The translations under genes were made by a program, and so were the position numbers. DNA of 64,000 bases, taken from Manduca sexta. Its lineage: Eukaryota; Arthropoda; Insecta; Lepidoptera; Sphingidae. Shown one piece after another: positions 1-12,740 of the stretch. How positions within the stretch are numbered: position 1 is the stretch's first letter; each line of letters opens with the position of its first letter. Under the pieces are notes generated by a model. It saw nothing but the letters and a program-made list of their open reading frames with translations, made no database searches and was not told where the DNA came from. Where the stretch lies: positions 5,549,170 through 5,613,169 of the forward strand of contig NC_051134.1 in NCBI RefSeq assembly GCF_014839805.1, read 5' to 3'.

Positions 1-1529
1 AGCAAGCAGAATGCGAATGGAGCAAGAGGTCCCAGCCAATCCTCTCAATTGCAGGATATGGCTCATTTGCACCGACAGCGCTCCGGTCTGGACCTCTTGT
101 ACATTATAATTTTATATACGCATGATCCGAAGGTGCCTTCAATGGGTCGGTGCACGGATATCGTGACGTCAGTGATCTATTTGTACGATCTGATTTGTAA
201 TTGTGACTTTTGGGTGATAAGTAAGCGTTATATCAAATTATCCTGAGTCTGAAGTCAATTGCGGTATTCCAGGCCATATTCTATATCACGGCTAAAAACA
301 TATGTTAATTAAGGTTTGAAGATCCCCTCTCGCTTTTCCCTTCCCTTCCTTTTCTCAAAATATCAACAAGATCCACAATTCTCTTGATATTTTACTTATT
401 ACGCACAAATGCGTTGATTACTAATCACGAATTCCCGGGTTCTTTTACCCAGTCTTTTTGGAAGATCACCCTCTTCTAATTATGTTAAAATAACTCCGTC
501 CTTTGTTACACCAGAGAAACATGACATTGTAAGGACTAAAATATATCACTTGGGTAAACGTGTTAATGATGACGTGTTGTGACATTCCAGGTAAACATAC
601 ATTAAACTGTATATGAAGACGAATGACGGATATTAACGGCATGAATGAGGTGTCGGGATAATTAGCTTAACAAATCTTCGTGTATATTATTATTATTATA
701 TTTCATGATTCCTGAGAGGATTGTGCACTCGTATGGAAATTTCTTTTATTACCTATTTTACGAGCATATAAATGAACTGCTCTAAACAAAAATAATAAGG
801 AAACAATTGTAATTTTTCTCTTTTCTGTGTATCATGTACTGTGGTTCATACCTTAAACTGATTTTGAAAAGAGCAACACCAGAGTTTATTGCCCGTTCTG
901 TTCTGGTGAGAACTGCTTTCCGAACTGATGGTAGAGTTTATATTGACGGAATTTAAATAATGTTAGTATAAAATTTTACATGTTGAAATAAATTATTTCA
1001 TTTCATATAGCCTGAGAGGTGTTGGGGTCGAATCCCAGGCTAGGCAATTATGATTTGTGGGGATTTATTAAGACATTTGACTAGAATGGATCCTTGTGAG
1101 GAAGGATGACAAGGCACAGGTTGTTAAAACTAAAGGTAGGTAGGAACAAATAAGAACCATGTCTGGAAAATAAATGAGTTCTGCGCGTGTTACTTTCAAG
1201 TTTACCTTTATTTCAAAATCAAAAGTCGTTTAGAAATTTAATACTGGAACACATTAGCATAAAAATTTAAGTAATAACGTCGCGAGTTACGGAAGCACGA
1301 ATGATCAAGACTTCTTACATTATAAACAACCGCCTTACTGTTTATTGTTGCTATTATTGTAGCTAATAGGACTTTTAAGTTACTCCGACTTAAGATTATT
1401 AGTGTAATAGTACAAAATAAGAAGTGATAATCTACAAAGAACGCTAATGTGAGAGGAATTTTCAAGACCTCCTCCAACCTAACTATTCATAAATTGTAAC
1501 AAAAGGCATTTTACAACAATTATTTTATG
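1..1529. other. Intergenic, no gene seen
   Basis: This stretch is AT-rich with only short chance ORFs. At about 1008-1060 there is a B-box-like stretch (GGTCGAATCCC followed by AGGCTAGGCA) that resembles a badly decayed copy of the tRNA-derived SINE found at 1530-1780. I see no splice-bounded exon, RNA gene or promoter that I could defend. Confidence 0.5.
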
Positions 1530-1780
1530 TGCCTGCCTCATTAGCGTAGTTGTACTGCATGTGTGTAGCGCTCAGAGGTCCTGGGTTCGAAACCCGGTTC
1601 GGGCAAAGTGATATTTGAGTTTTTCTGCTCAGTACCAGCCCGGAATCTGCAATTTGTGCCCGATATGGCGATAGGCTCACCCTCTATCACATCATGGGGC
1701 TCAACACACTTGGCGAAAAGTAGATGCCCTGGTTGCGGCTTTGCATACTCCTTCAGAGATCAATGCGTGATATGTGTTTG
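1530..1780 (+). mobile_element. tRNA-derived SINE, family A
   Basis: The copy opens with a tRNA-like head containing a B-box (GGTTCGAAACCC), followed by a body with the landmarks TTCTGCTCAGTACCAGCCCGG, GGCGATAGGCTCACC and CACTTGGCGAAAAGT, and a 3' end near TCAATGCGTGATATGTGT. At least five other copies in this window share the same order of landmarks (13925 on +; 5110, 5598, 44531 and 62935 on -). Pol III-transcribed SINEs are non-autonomous and move using LINE enzymes. Confidence 0.8.
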
Positions 1781-4264
1781 TTTAATTTATATGAAACAGT
1801 TATAATAACTTTGTTTTATAAGGAATAATCTCTGAAATTACCTATCCGGTTCTAAATTGTCTTAAAATACTTTTTATTACGGCATGGTTTATATAAACGT
1901 GGAACCGCGGTTAGTGGCTCATCAACCATTTAATAAAAAGTCTGCAAATAAAATTAAAGCGAATAGTTCCTCATTAAACCTTTGAAATAGAAATTGCCTG
2001 TACTTCCGTAATGGAATACCAGTACTGCACACGTTTCCATCAATTAATCGTGCAATTGTGAATGTAAACATGCTGCTTACACGCTGCAAGCTGATACACC
2101 TTCATTTACACAACGCGCCGATGAATCACTAATTCATTAACGTATCGTACCGGACTGACTATAAAATGTCGCAAAATATAGTACACCTACCAATATATTT
2201 TTACCTTCACAACGAAAATTCTTAATTCAACAATCCAACTATAAAAAATACTATTGTACAAAACCATAGTAATTTGATAAGGTATCGTTTGGAACTGACT
2301 ACAAAATGTCCCAAAGTAAAGTTCAATTACACTATTTTTATCTTCAGAACGAAAGTTCTTGATTCAACATTCTTTACGAAAATTATTATTTTACAAAACC
2401 AATATAATTCGAATAGCATTGATGGTGCTCTATTTTAAGAAATCATTTATTATTACTATTATATAAATTGGAGCAACATCAGCCGGAAATTTAAATTACA
2501 AAATATATACTATGACGCCGCACTGCGACAAAACGATAGCATGCAGCAGAATTCATACATACAAAAGCCCTATACGAATTAATATAAGAATTGAGCTGTT
2601 CACGATTTACTGTTGTATTATACTTTATTGTTGTATTCGGAACAGTACCTTTATATTCTGCAGTACAGGATCAGTTTATTTCATCTCTGATAGGAAAATA
2701 AGACTAGAATATATAATTCTGTTTTGCTTTCACATTACATATTGTCACGTGAAAAAGTGTCATGTAAACACGACCCGATCATTTACAGATGGCGAATGGA
2801 TGCAGCTAGTTCTCTTTTGGTTCTTCTTCCCAACATTAGTTGATACCTAATTCTGATTATAATCGATACAAGGGTAGATTTTCACGTACTCTCATTCCCC
2901 TGTCACAGAGTAATCACGCACTCGGTTACAATTTGTCTCTAAATTACTACCAATCCAGTTTTAACTTTAAAAACCAAAAATTATTAACAAAATGCAAAAT
3001 TATCGCATACATAAAACCTTCCAAATACAGCAGGCTATAATTTGATATAACAACACAGCTGTGTCGGGTCTAAGTGATTTATAAACGTTTGCTCGTTCTG
3101 TTTGATGCCCTTGACCTAGCATCTTTTGAGCGGCACATAAATTCGTCTCATGATGATCATTTCAAAGATTTATGTTCTCCAACCTCAATACTTACACGAC
3201 TTGCCGCGAATAATATTAATTCAATAGATAGTTATTGGTCAGAGGGAAATTTAATTTCTAAATAATGATAAAGATCTAAAATTTGCAATTTTGGATAGAT
3301 AACCCCTAAAACTACTGATTGGATGCAAAACATGATGTCACTAATGAGAATTTTCATCATTTGTAAGTACTATAATAATTTATGCTATTTCTACCGGCAA
3401 CGGGCTAGCGTGAGCGGATTCCCAGGCAAAAACTAGTTGTATGTATTCGGATCTATGTATGTAATACCTACACCAGATGTCGCAGACTTAATATTATACG
3501 GATATAAAAAGTAATAACTACGTTATTGACACAATAAATGTATTGCAATATCACGTATCTTTAGTTTGATGAACCTGTTAATGCCTTTGTCACAACCGTT
3601 TTATTACAACAATATCTTTGGTTATAGTAGTTCCAGATGCTACAATACAACGCTGCAACATAAACAATAATAATAAATTTTATTTGGCACAATAAATATT
3701 ATATGAAATAAGGTACTATTGTGTGTTGCTAAGTGGTTAGTTTATCTAACTATGTCGCATTAACAGTGCCCATCTCCGGGTAAAACATAGTTCGATTAAC
3801 TAAAAAAAAAACAATAAGAAAAAAGTAATTAAAACATTCGATTTTAAGTATAATGCCTAATAATGACACTGGTCTTTCAAACCAGAACTCGTGGGTGCTG
3901 GCAAGAAATTGCTTGGCAGCAGAAAAAGATATAGCAACGCAGCCGGCATCTTTACTGTGCAGTCTGCAATATATTGCATATTATACCAGACACAGGTTAA
4001 TTACTTAGTTGAGCCAGGAAAATGATACGCGGGTCGGTGCGGGAGAGTTAGTTACGTGTTTACGTCGATTCCAAGGACCCACAACCCAGATGTCAAGCAG
4101 ATGTGATCGCATTGTAAACTAACCCAAAATATTTTTAGGTTACCGGAAATTTCAATACGAGTATCATAAACCTATGGAAGACTGTTTTTTGCCAAAGTTA
4201 CTATTTCTAACTGCCCCAGGCTTAGTTGTGTTACGATCATCGTACGACTGCCGCACTCTGTTAC
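1781..4264. other. Intergenic, no gene seen
   Basis: AT-rich sequence without a supportable gene. Two ORFs of 60-110 codons (2512-2850 and 2840-3040) have AT-driven composition and no recognisable domain. A fragment near 3405-3445 (GGGCTAGCGTGAGC then AAAACTAGT) may be the eroded end of the Helitron-like family found elsewhere in the window. Confidence 0.45.
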
Positions 4265-4425
4265 ATGATATTGAGTTTTCCTGCTCAGTAACCTGGAGGT
4301 TGGAATTGGACCTGGTAAATGACAATAGGCTCGTCATCTTAGAATATGATACGCAGCAAAATGTGGGTGTTAAACTTCTATCTTTAAATATAGGAATATA
4401 TGTGTGATACTATGTATGCATGTAA
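4265..4425 (+). mobile_element. Decayed SINE family A, 3' part
   Basis: This copy retains TTGAGTTTTCCTGCTCAGTA, a degenerate GGAATTGGACCTGGTAAATGA and AATAGGCTCGTCATC of the family body, and ends in GTGATACTATGTATGCATG, the RTE-like tail seen on other copies. The tRNA-like head is absent or unrecognisable. It is an old insertion. Confidence 0.5.
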
Positions 4426-5109
4426 ATTTCTGCCTCATTCTTCAATTATTGGTTCCCTGGGATATGGAATCCATAACAGTGGCGCAGGGTCCATATAACC
4501 TCACTCTTGCCGGCTTCCCTTTCGTAATTTATGTAGCATCTAATTATCATTAAAACAATTTGTAGACAGTATTTGTGCATATAAGTATCTTTATGTTACG
4601 TCGGGTAGCCTTAGGAAAAATTTCACCTTTCGCTACTAATACACAGATTTACTTCTATCCATTCGGTATCTAATCAATTAATCGAGTATTGAAGGCCGTC
4701 AAATTCTAATTTAAGTCAGCGTATCGAAACGAATAATTGTATATTAATGAAATAATTAAAATACAATGACTACGGTTCGATCGAAAATGAATTAATCGAT
4801 TTAACCTCAATTAAATTTAGATTCAATGTGCCGAGTTTAACGATAACAATCGATTGACGCATGTTTGAGTCATCTGGTTTTTTTCTTTCTTAGAATTTTC
4901 CGAAGTAATCACAATATACTTAGGCATCGAAAGGCAATTCTTAACGTATGCTAACTTGTAACCAGGCGCAAAACATTGCAGTTAAAAAGATTGTTTGAGC
5001 CATTGCTGCTACGTAGGCTAACTACTCAGGCCTTAATGTGCAATTGCCACCAAGAATCATAAGTACTTTATACAGACGTTTTTGTTGCTACTTTGTAGAA
5101 CAACAAAAT

Positions 5110-5330
5110 TTTTACACGCTTACGCCTTTTAAACCGAAGGAGCAGGCAGAGGTGAGACTGCACTTTCCAGCGTGTGTATTTCGCCTCATAAAGTGATGCG
5201 GCCTATTGTCATATCAGGTACAAACTCAGGGCTGATACTGAGTAGAAAAATATTATTGCCCGACCCAGGGAACGAACCCTAGACCTCAGCACTGCAGTCG
5301 TACCGTAATACTACACCACCGACGCAGTCA
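5110..5330 (-). mobile_element. tRNA-derived SINE, family A
   Basis: Read on the minus strand this copy starts with a tRNA-like head (B-box seen on + as GGAACGAACCCTAGACCTCAG), then the TTTCTACTCAGTATCAGCCC body, and ends near AAGGCGTAAGCGTG. It is the same family as 1530-1780. The simple-sequence tail is lost or mutated. Confidence 0.75.
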
Positions 5331-5597
5331 AAAAATATACATACATTCTTTAATTTGCTTCCGATCATGTGATGAGTTCATCCAATTTTCAAGCTAGGGT
5401 GAGTCGACGGTAACACACTTTAAAGAATAAGGAAATAAATTACCCAAATCCTTTATTAGTAAATCAAACAGGAACTTGTAAATCAGATGTCTTGAGTCAT
5501 GAGTGATGACGTCAATACCAGTGAACTTGTAGTTGGGTATTCCCAGGTGAAATGTGGGTGAATGGCCGAAATATACCAGATCTGGCAGTTTTTAATT

Positions 5598-5830
5598 ACA
5601 CACACACACCTCGAAGAGGTATGTAAAGTTACAACCAAGCCACCCACTGTTCGCCTGTGTGTTCTGATCCGCGATAGAGGGCGAGCCTATAGCCATATTG
5701 GGCACAAATTCCACACTCCGAGCTGATATCGAGTTAAAAAAATTAATATCATTTTTCCCGACCTGGGATTCGAACCCATGACTTCAGAGCGGTGTCGTAC
5801 CGCGCTCACAATAAAACTATGCTGGCCATT
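5598..5830 (-). mobile_element. tRNA-derived SINE, family A
   Basis: The B-box appears on + as GGGATTCGAACCCATGACTTC. The body landmarks GGGCACAAATTCCACACTCCG and GAGGGCGAGCCTATAGCC are clear. The 3' tail on the minus strand runs into a (TG)n stretch at about 5600. The copy lies directly left of a short Helitron-like element at 5839. Confidence 0.8.
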
Positions 5831-5838
5831 ATAATTAA

Positions 5839-6028
5839 TCTATAGTAATATAATAAAGCTGAAGATTTTGTTTGAACGTGCTAATATAAGGATCTACTAA
5901 GCCGATTTCGAATTTTTTCACTGATAAAACTCACATTACTCCTGAGTGCTATAGGCTATTTTCTATTCCGGGAAAATATTATCCCGCAAAAACTTTTGCA
6001 CGCGGGTGGAGCCGCAAGCAAATGCTAT
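5839..6028 (+). mobile_element. Short Helitron-like element
   Basis: The 5' end (TCTATAGTAATATAATAAAGC) and the 3' end (GGTGGAGCCGCAAGCAAATGCTAT) match the ends of the larger element at 6485-7623, but the internal tandem units are absent. The final CTAG has decayed to CTAT. It is an internally deleted, non-autonomous relative. Confidence 0.55.
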
Positions 6029-6484
6029 ACTTAAATATAATTTTTAACTGTTGGTTCCTGAAAGAAAATAAATATAACAAGGTCTTGATAGTTTAGTACT
6101 AATATCTGTAAATACGATCGACTTGACTCGATTATATCTGGGTGAAATGACCGCAAACTCCTCATATTTTAGAAAAACAAAAGAAATATTGAAAGATGTT
6201 TGTACATTTGGAAGATTTGATGTTATAGTTGCTTTTTGAAAGTAAAGCAGAAAACAGTCGTAGTTTTTAAATATAAAAAAACAATACGACAATAAAATGC
6301 GCCCATTAAATTCCAAATCAGCGCCATTTCTTTCGTCAATGTTTGTAAAGATGCTAATATGAATAAACATAGTCGTGACATTTTTGATGATTGCGGAATT
6401 CAAACGAAAAATAAATCAAGTTTATTATTCGAAATTGGAGTCGTATGTAATGAATATTCTATCACTTGCTTCACAACCACATAA

Positions 6485-7623
6485 TCTATACTATTATATA
6501 AAGCTGAAGAGTTTGTTTGTTTGTTTGTTTGTTTGTTTGTTTGTTTGTTTGTTTGAACGCGCTAATCTCAGAAACTACCGGTCCAAACCGAAAAATTCTT
6601 TTTACGTTGGATAGCCCTTTGTTCGTGGAGTGCTATAGGCTATATATCATCACGCTATACCCAATAGGAGCGGGGCAGTAATGGCTAATCTCAGGAACTA
6701 CCGGTCCAAACTGAAAAATTCTTTTTGCGTTGGATAGCCCTTTGTTCGTGGAGTGCTATAGGCTATATATCATCACGCTATACCCAATAGGAGCGGGGCA
6801 GTAATGGCTAATCTCAGGAACTACCGGTCCAAACTGAAAAATTCTTTTTGCGTTGGATAGCCGTTTGTTCGTGGAGTGCTATAGGCTATATATCATCACG
6901 CTATACCCAATAGGAGCGGAGCAGTAATGGCTAATCTCAGGAACTACCGATTCGAACTGAAAACATATTTTTGTGTTGAATAGTCCTTTGTTTGTGGAGT
7001 GCTCAAAGTTATATATCATCACGCTATGACCAATAGGAGCGGAGCAGTAATGGCTAATCTTAGGAACTACCGGTTTCAACCAAAAATTCGTTTTGTGTTG
7101 GATAGCCCGTTATTTGTGGACCGCTATAAGCTATATATCATCACGCTATGACCAATAGGAGCGGAGCAGTAATGGCTAATCTCAGGAACTACCGGTTTGA
7201 ACTGAAAAAATCTTTTTTGTGTTGGATAGCCCTTTGTTCCTGGAGTGCTATAGGCTATATATCATCACGCTATGACCAATAGGAGCGGAGCAGTAATGAA
7301 ACATGTTGCAAAAACGGGGAAAATTATGAGTTTTGAGAGCTTCCGTTGCCTGCGCTGCGTAAACGGTTAAAGTTATGCAACAATGATGTATGACGGGATT
7401 GTTTCACTTAAAAAGTTCTAAATAATATAACAAAGTCCCCCGCTGCATCTGTCTGTTACGTGTTAAACTCAAAAACTACCCAACGTATTAAGATAAAATT
7501 TGGTATGGAGACAGTTTGAGACCCTGAGAAGAACATAGGCTCCCGGGAAACTACTATTTTTATAACGGAAAACTTTAGCTTGAAAAACTTTATAACGCGA
7601 GCGGAGCCGCGAGCAAAAGCTAG
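6485..7623 (+). mobile_element. Non-autonomous Helitron-like element with tandem units
   Basis: The element begins TCTATACTATTATATAAAGC and ends GCGGAGCCGCGAGCAAAAGCTAG. That gives a 5' TC, a 3' CTAG (fits CTRR), a GCGGAGCCGC stem 9 nt before the terminus, and insertion between A and T with no target duplication; these are the terminal rules of Helitrons. Inside are a (GTTT)n run at 6512-6555 and about six tandem units of roughly 123 bp (starts near 6561, 6684, 6807, 6930, 7053, 7175). No Rep/helicase ORF is present, so it needs enzymes in trans. It may belong to the lepidopteran Lep1-type group, but I could not align it. Confidence 0.6.
6561..7297 (+). repeat. Tandem array, ~123-bp unit, six copies
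   Basis: Units begin GCTAATCTCAGGAACTACCG and end GGAGCGGGGCAGTAATG. The middle copies differ by a few percent, while the fifth and sixth are more diverged, so the array is older than the 122-bp array at 29137. It lies inside the Helitron-like element, and a reverse-orientation relative at 16019-17038 carries about five such units. Confidence 0.85.
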
Positions 7624-8883
7624 TATTTAATATATGTATTCCGTGATACCTTTGGCATGTATCCAAATTCTTTCTTTTTAATTTATCCAACATATTTAAT
7701 GGTTTTTTTTAAATCACATTTTTTTTTATTTTATAGGCCAGTAAAAGTGCTAATACAAAAGTCACGTTGATTATTAGTCCTCAAAAATGAAACCCTAAAA
7801 ACGATAAATTTTTGAAGCCGTATTTTTTTTTTACGAAAATCCTGCCTATACAACAAGGTCATAGGAATAAGTATAGCAAACGTTATGTATAAAATGAACT
7901 GAGAATCTTATGCACTGTATAACAATACTAAATTAATACAAAATACTTCAATACTATCAAGTGTTTAAAATATAAGAAAAATATTGTATACTGTGACCGA
8001 ATGCTGATAATCAGCAGGTAAGGACGGCAGCAGGCGTCACAGTCGTTGCCACTTTTCTCAACAGTTTATTGACCAGGATAAATGAGCTCTTACTAGACCC
8101 GTATTGTACTAAAAATCGTACACAATGTAGGTGTAGCAGGGATCTAAATAAACTGGACAGTAAACACGTAAATTACACTACGGTATGAGCCTGCATATCG
8201 CCATAGATTGGAGTCGCGTGCACAGGTCGTCGTGTTAATTTTGAATTTCGAACATTATTCTTTTTCGTATTTGCATTAAGTTTTTTTTTCATTTACGCAA
8301 ATATTTACGGACAGTGATAACGTGGTGATTTTATAATATATTTGGAGTTTTGATACTGGCTGTTGACGGTAGGTGATTTTTTTTTAATAAAAAAATTAGT
8401 TTGTCTTCCATTTTGAAGGTTATTGTGTTTGAGTTTCAATGCCAATATATTTTTCTAAACACAATTGTTTACTGTAAACATCGTGCTTATTTATGAACCT
8501 TGGATGACTGACAACAATGGTGTCTCATTTTGTTCAATGAATCAATTGGTGATTGATCGTGTGAAATACATTACGGTATGTAAAAAATCATTCCAAGATT
8601 CCAGTTCGTAAATATAATCCATAATTACATATTCGAATTGGATTATAATCATAAGTCAGTAAGTACCTTTTTAAATTATACAAATTACTGTTATTTTTCG
8701 AAAACTTTATGAATCTTGATTTTGTACGTATATTATTTTCTGGTTGACATATAAGAAATAATTCTTACTCTTTATCTTTAAAACATATTTAAAATAATAA
8801 TTCTAAGATGGATTACACAGATTCAGACGATTAAGAAAGGCCAGTCATATAGATTACGCGATATCAATTTCGGTCTATAATAA
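7624..8883. other. Intergenic, no gene seen
   Basis: AT-rich sequence with only short ORFs and no splice-bounded exon or repeat that I recognise. Confidence 0.45.
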
Positions 8884-9205
8884 TAATAATATCAGCCCTG
8901 TATTATATATTTGCCCACTGCTGAACACGGACTCCTCTACTACTGGGAGGGATTAGGCTTTAGTCCACCACGCTTGCCTAGTGCGCATTGGTAGACTTCA
9001 CACACCTTCGAAATTCCGATAGAGAACTCAAATGTGCAGGTTTCCTCACGATGTTTTCTTTCACCGTTAAAGCGAACGATAAATTCACAAAGAATACATG
9101 ATTTAAGAAAAGTCAGAGGTGTGTGCCCTTGGGATTTGAACCTGCGGGCATTCTTGGCAGTCCGTTCCACACCCAATAGGCTATCGCCGCCTCCCGCAAA
9201 TTTCG
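8884..9205 (-). mobile_element. SINE-like element, family B
   Basis: On the minus strand the head carries a B-box-like segment (on + GGGATTTGAACCTGCGGGCA). The body includes the reverse of TTATCGTTCGCTTTAACGGT, and the end is the reverse of GTGGGCAAATATATAATACA followed by GGGCTG. The copy at 25400-25722 (+) matches over the full length. ORFs that overlap it (8940-9325) are shadows of the repeat, not genes. Confidence 0.8.
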
Positions 9206-9604
9206 GTCTAATAGTACAAAATGATCTGTTAACCAAAAGATCCTGGGTTCGATTTGTGCATTACTAAGTTTTGCTCGCGTTTCCTCCAGGATTTGGCGTT
9301 TCCTGCTATAAAAATAAAGTTGCAATTTCCCAAAAAAATTGCATAGCTATGTGCAAATCAAGAAAATAAACTATATATGTACCAAATTTCATTCAAATGC
9401 ATTCAGGGGTTTCTATGTTCTTTTTTTACAAAAATATTAATAAACTTTTATATTTATATCAGTAAATAAGAACCTTCCTATATATAAAAACCTTCTTAAG
9501 AATAAGTAGTACAGTTTTATAATTATATATTTGCTACTAATCGCGCGTGCAAGTTCATCCCTCCTTTTTTGTATTACTTCCACCCTCCCTATCGCATTAA
9601 GATA
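9206..9604. repeat. Degenerate dispersed repeat around 9330-9475
   Basis: The phrase ACCAAATTTCATTCAAATGC followed by an AT-rich tail resembles a generic insect repeat end also seen near 30755-30850 and 36415-36545. Boundaries cannot be set by eye. Nothing else was seen in this gap. Confidence 0.3.
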
Positions 9605-9804
9605 AGGGGCCCTTATTCCATCTACGGGAGTATATCCGTCTTTTTACACATAGGTGTTCTAATCGAAGGACAGCTTTGACTGTATAGGTAAATATGTGTT
9701 TGTTTGACGCTCTTACCTATACGACTGACAAAGCTGTCCTTCGAATAGAATGCTTGTAATTGCAAAAAGTCGGATTTGCTCACTATAGACGGAATAGGGC
9801 CCCT
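9605..9804. mobile_element. Foldback MITE with long inverted arms
   Basis: The left arm starts AGGGGCCCTTATTCCATCTA and the right arm ends TAGACGGAATAGGGCCCCT. The arms stay complementary through GAAGGACAGCTTTG / CAAAGCTGTCCTTC and TATAGGTAA / TTACCTATA, so nearly the whole 200 bp folds into one hairpin. There is no ORF. The target duplication is unclear (flanks TTAAGATA and GACCTTAC), so I do not assign a superfamily. Confidence 0.7.
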
Positions 9805-9830
9805 GACCTTACTTGAATTCTTATAGTGTA

Positions 9831-9938
9831 CCTACAAGAATTCAAGATATGTGTTTCAATAAGTAACCTACAAGAATTCAAGATATGTGATTCAATAAGT
9901 AACCTACAGGAATTCAAGATATGTGATTCAATAAGTAA
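9831..9938 (+). repeat. 36-bp tandem repeat, three units
   Basis: Three near-identical 36-bp units run head to tail, each containing CTACAAGAATTCAAGATATG and TTCAATAAGTAA. Because 36 is divisible by three, the ORF through it repeats a 12-residue block, but there is no other sign of coding function. Confidence 0.8.
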
Positions 9939-9949
9939 TCTACATTTTT

Positions 9950-12404
9950 TTTATCGAATAGCTTGCGCGAAAAAATGGACAGACTTTAAATACATGTCAG
10001 TCATAGTTTTTACTGATCTAACGTGTTCTTTTATTAATACTAATGGTTACATTGTTGATATGCAAAAATGTTTCTTAATTAATATTAATTGATCATACTT
10101 TTGTTCATGTTCTCCACATGTTTGCTTTCCGATGTCACTTGTATACGACTATTGTTTTAAAAGAATTGTAAGTTGCACATTGTATTAAGAAATGTCCTGC
10201 TACGCCAAAGAAATAGGCTTAGTAATAAATTCGTCAATATTAAGAAAAAATCAAAAGTCAGAAAAAAAGGCATTTTTTAGGCCACTCCTAATGTTAGAAA
10301 ACCATGTTGAGACATCTTTCTAGAGCGATAAGCGTTGGAAACAGTGATTATGAACTTTTCTATATTCAAAGGTTAAGTAGATAGGTAGTCTATGTCATAC
10401 GTAGACTCTTAGACATCCACAAAAAAATACACTAATAGGATTTAAAAGTAATACATTCAATACAATTATCGATTTCCACAATATTACTGTGCTTTAAACT
10501 TTTTTTAAAATTTAATTGAATTTTACACGCACGCAATTTTAAAAAAGGAAATTAAAAAACAGTTGAAGCAAACAGTCTAATGATAAACACAGCCCAACAG
10601 ATTGAACGTATGCATAGAGAACCATAGAACGCGATGACTGTTGGCGCGTGAAGGACCATCATTTTCAATTAACCGGCCGCCATTAACACACTGCTTGTTG
10701 TGTTTGTTTGTTCATCTGTCTCATCATCATCTCATCGTTACACCAATGTTTCATTAATTAGTAATGTATCGAATTGTATCCAAATTTTAATAAAATTGTA
10801 GACAATACATAAGCCGCGATTATTATCGTGATAAAAGATTTTGGTCGTAAAATATTTTGGCTATACTAGGCAAAATGTATTTGCGAAATTTGAGTCTTTG
10901 GTTCGAAGCCACAAGGTCCTTTCAACATGGACTCATTTAGGTATAAAAGTTATCTTTAAGGATGTTGCAAATATAAAGGATAATTGTTATCGTACGTAAT
11001 CTCGAACCCCACGTAAGATAGAGCATACGTGACTGAAATCATTAAAAAAATACACTTAATGATAACGGATTTATGTTCCTTAACGCGTCTACTTTTTTCT
11101 CCATTTATAGACTCCTCCGTATGGGTTTTTTCATCATTTTACGAAAATAATATTTGTCTGACTGTTGATAATAGAGGCAGATTTAAAATATTCTTATTTA
11201 TGTTCCGAAGTTACTACTAATGAGAAACAGCCTGCGTCGAAATAATGTAGTAATTTTTCCTCGATATTAAATCCAATTTGGCCGACGCAAGAGATAGATT
11301 GTATGGTATTATTTATCCTTATTTCTCTGCGTACTTATAAAGGAAAACTAAAAAGATAAAAGAGTATTCAGAGAGAAACAAAAGATTTTTATCCCAACAC
11401 GGTTTGAACTCGCACACGTTACTACATTCTTCATTTCAACAATACATTCAACCATAAAAGATTAATTTTACGCACAGTTCTGCATTGAAATGCTGCAGAT
11501 TTGATACTGCATACTAACGGTATTCTTTGGATTTTCTTGAATATAAGAAATTGTTTCATTCAGTTTGGATTCGACAACTTTTAAGGATTTTTGTGTTGAC
11601 TGTTGGTTTGGCAGTTTTGATATCAATATTTTCACGGCCGAGAAGTTGACATTAACTTTCTTCCCTCTAATTTCGTCTTCAGGCCTATTCTAACACTGTA
11701 GGCTGTACTAACTTACTCGAGAAATGTTATAGGTAGGGAGAAAATAAAGTAAAAAAGGAGGGATGAACTCACACGCGCGGTTAGTTGCAAATATATAATT
11801 ATCAAACTATACTACATACTTACATCTTAACCTTATTTAAACCCACTTCTTTAATCATTTACTTCATGATGTAATGCTTCCTACGTTGGGAGAATCTTTG
11901 TGTGGGGGTGAAGCGGGGTATCGTGGCTCTAATTCAGCTAACATATTACGAAATCACTTCATTCCAGTCGAATTTATTAGAAATGAGATCATCTTTCTCA
12001 CAGACCAATAAGTCAAGTGTTCGTGTTACAAATTATGCTATTCTAGAGAACCTGTTTGAAAATGATAAACACATTAATAATTATCTGAATCTAATAAATA
12101 ATGTATTAATTATAATAAATCGAATAAATATTTGATTTTATAATGTCAACGTTCAGTTAATTGCATGATTTACATTATACATTTCCAAACATTCCCACGT
12201 TTATATTTTTTTGCAAGTTTGACCTTTTTTATAGTATGCAATATCACAAAGTTTACTCCACGAAATTGTCTTTTTTATCTTTGTGATTATAATTCAAATA
12301 TAAAACAGACTGGCAAAATGTATCGATGATCTCGTAATGTCCATACTTATCAATATTAGTGGTTTATTGTACTCCGTTATATTTACTACTTACAATTTTT
12401 TTCT
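9950..12404. other. Intergenic, no gene seen
   Basis: AT-rich sequence. ORFs at 11029-11220 and 11902-12135 have no recognisable domain, no splice context and AT-driven codons. No repeat family was recognised. Confidence 0.4.
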
Positions 12405-12740
12405 TACTTTATTAAGCGATTCGACCACCCATAAACAGTAGAAACACCATCCAACACCTTAACTTACAAAGTATTGCTTGGTATTCCACTGCGCTCGGCA
12501 TCTTGAGATATGAGACGTTAAGTCTTATGTCCAGCTGTTACAATGTACTTCAAACCGGAACACAACAGTGACTACACACTACTGTTTGGCGGCAAAAGAT
12601 ATTACAGTGGTACCTACACAAGCAGACTCCCACATATGAGAAACCTACCACCAGTAGAATGAATTTTGTTCTTCTAATAATAAAATTTCTTTCTTTATAT
12701 TAGGTTTGATACTGTCATAGTCATTCTCAACAAGTTCTTT
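12405..12740 (+). mobile_element. Dispersed repeat, family C
   Basis: The element contains GACCACCCATAAACAGTAGA, CACCATCCAACACCTTAACT and ACTACTGTTTGGCGGCAAAAG, in the same order as the copies at 15383-15632 (-) and 32343-32980 (+). It lacks an ORF. The length and AT-rich end suggest the 3' part of a LINE or a SINE that depends on it. Confidence 0.7.

Noticed and set aside
1580..1600. tRNA gene from the B-box GGTTCGAAACCC
   Set aside because: No cloverleaf could be closed; the sequence is the head of a dispersed SINE present in many copies.
8940..9325. Overlapping ORFs on both strands
   Set aside because: They lie within SINE-like family B, which has another full copy at 25400-25722.
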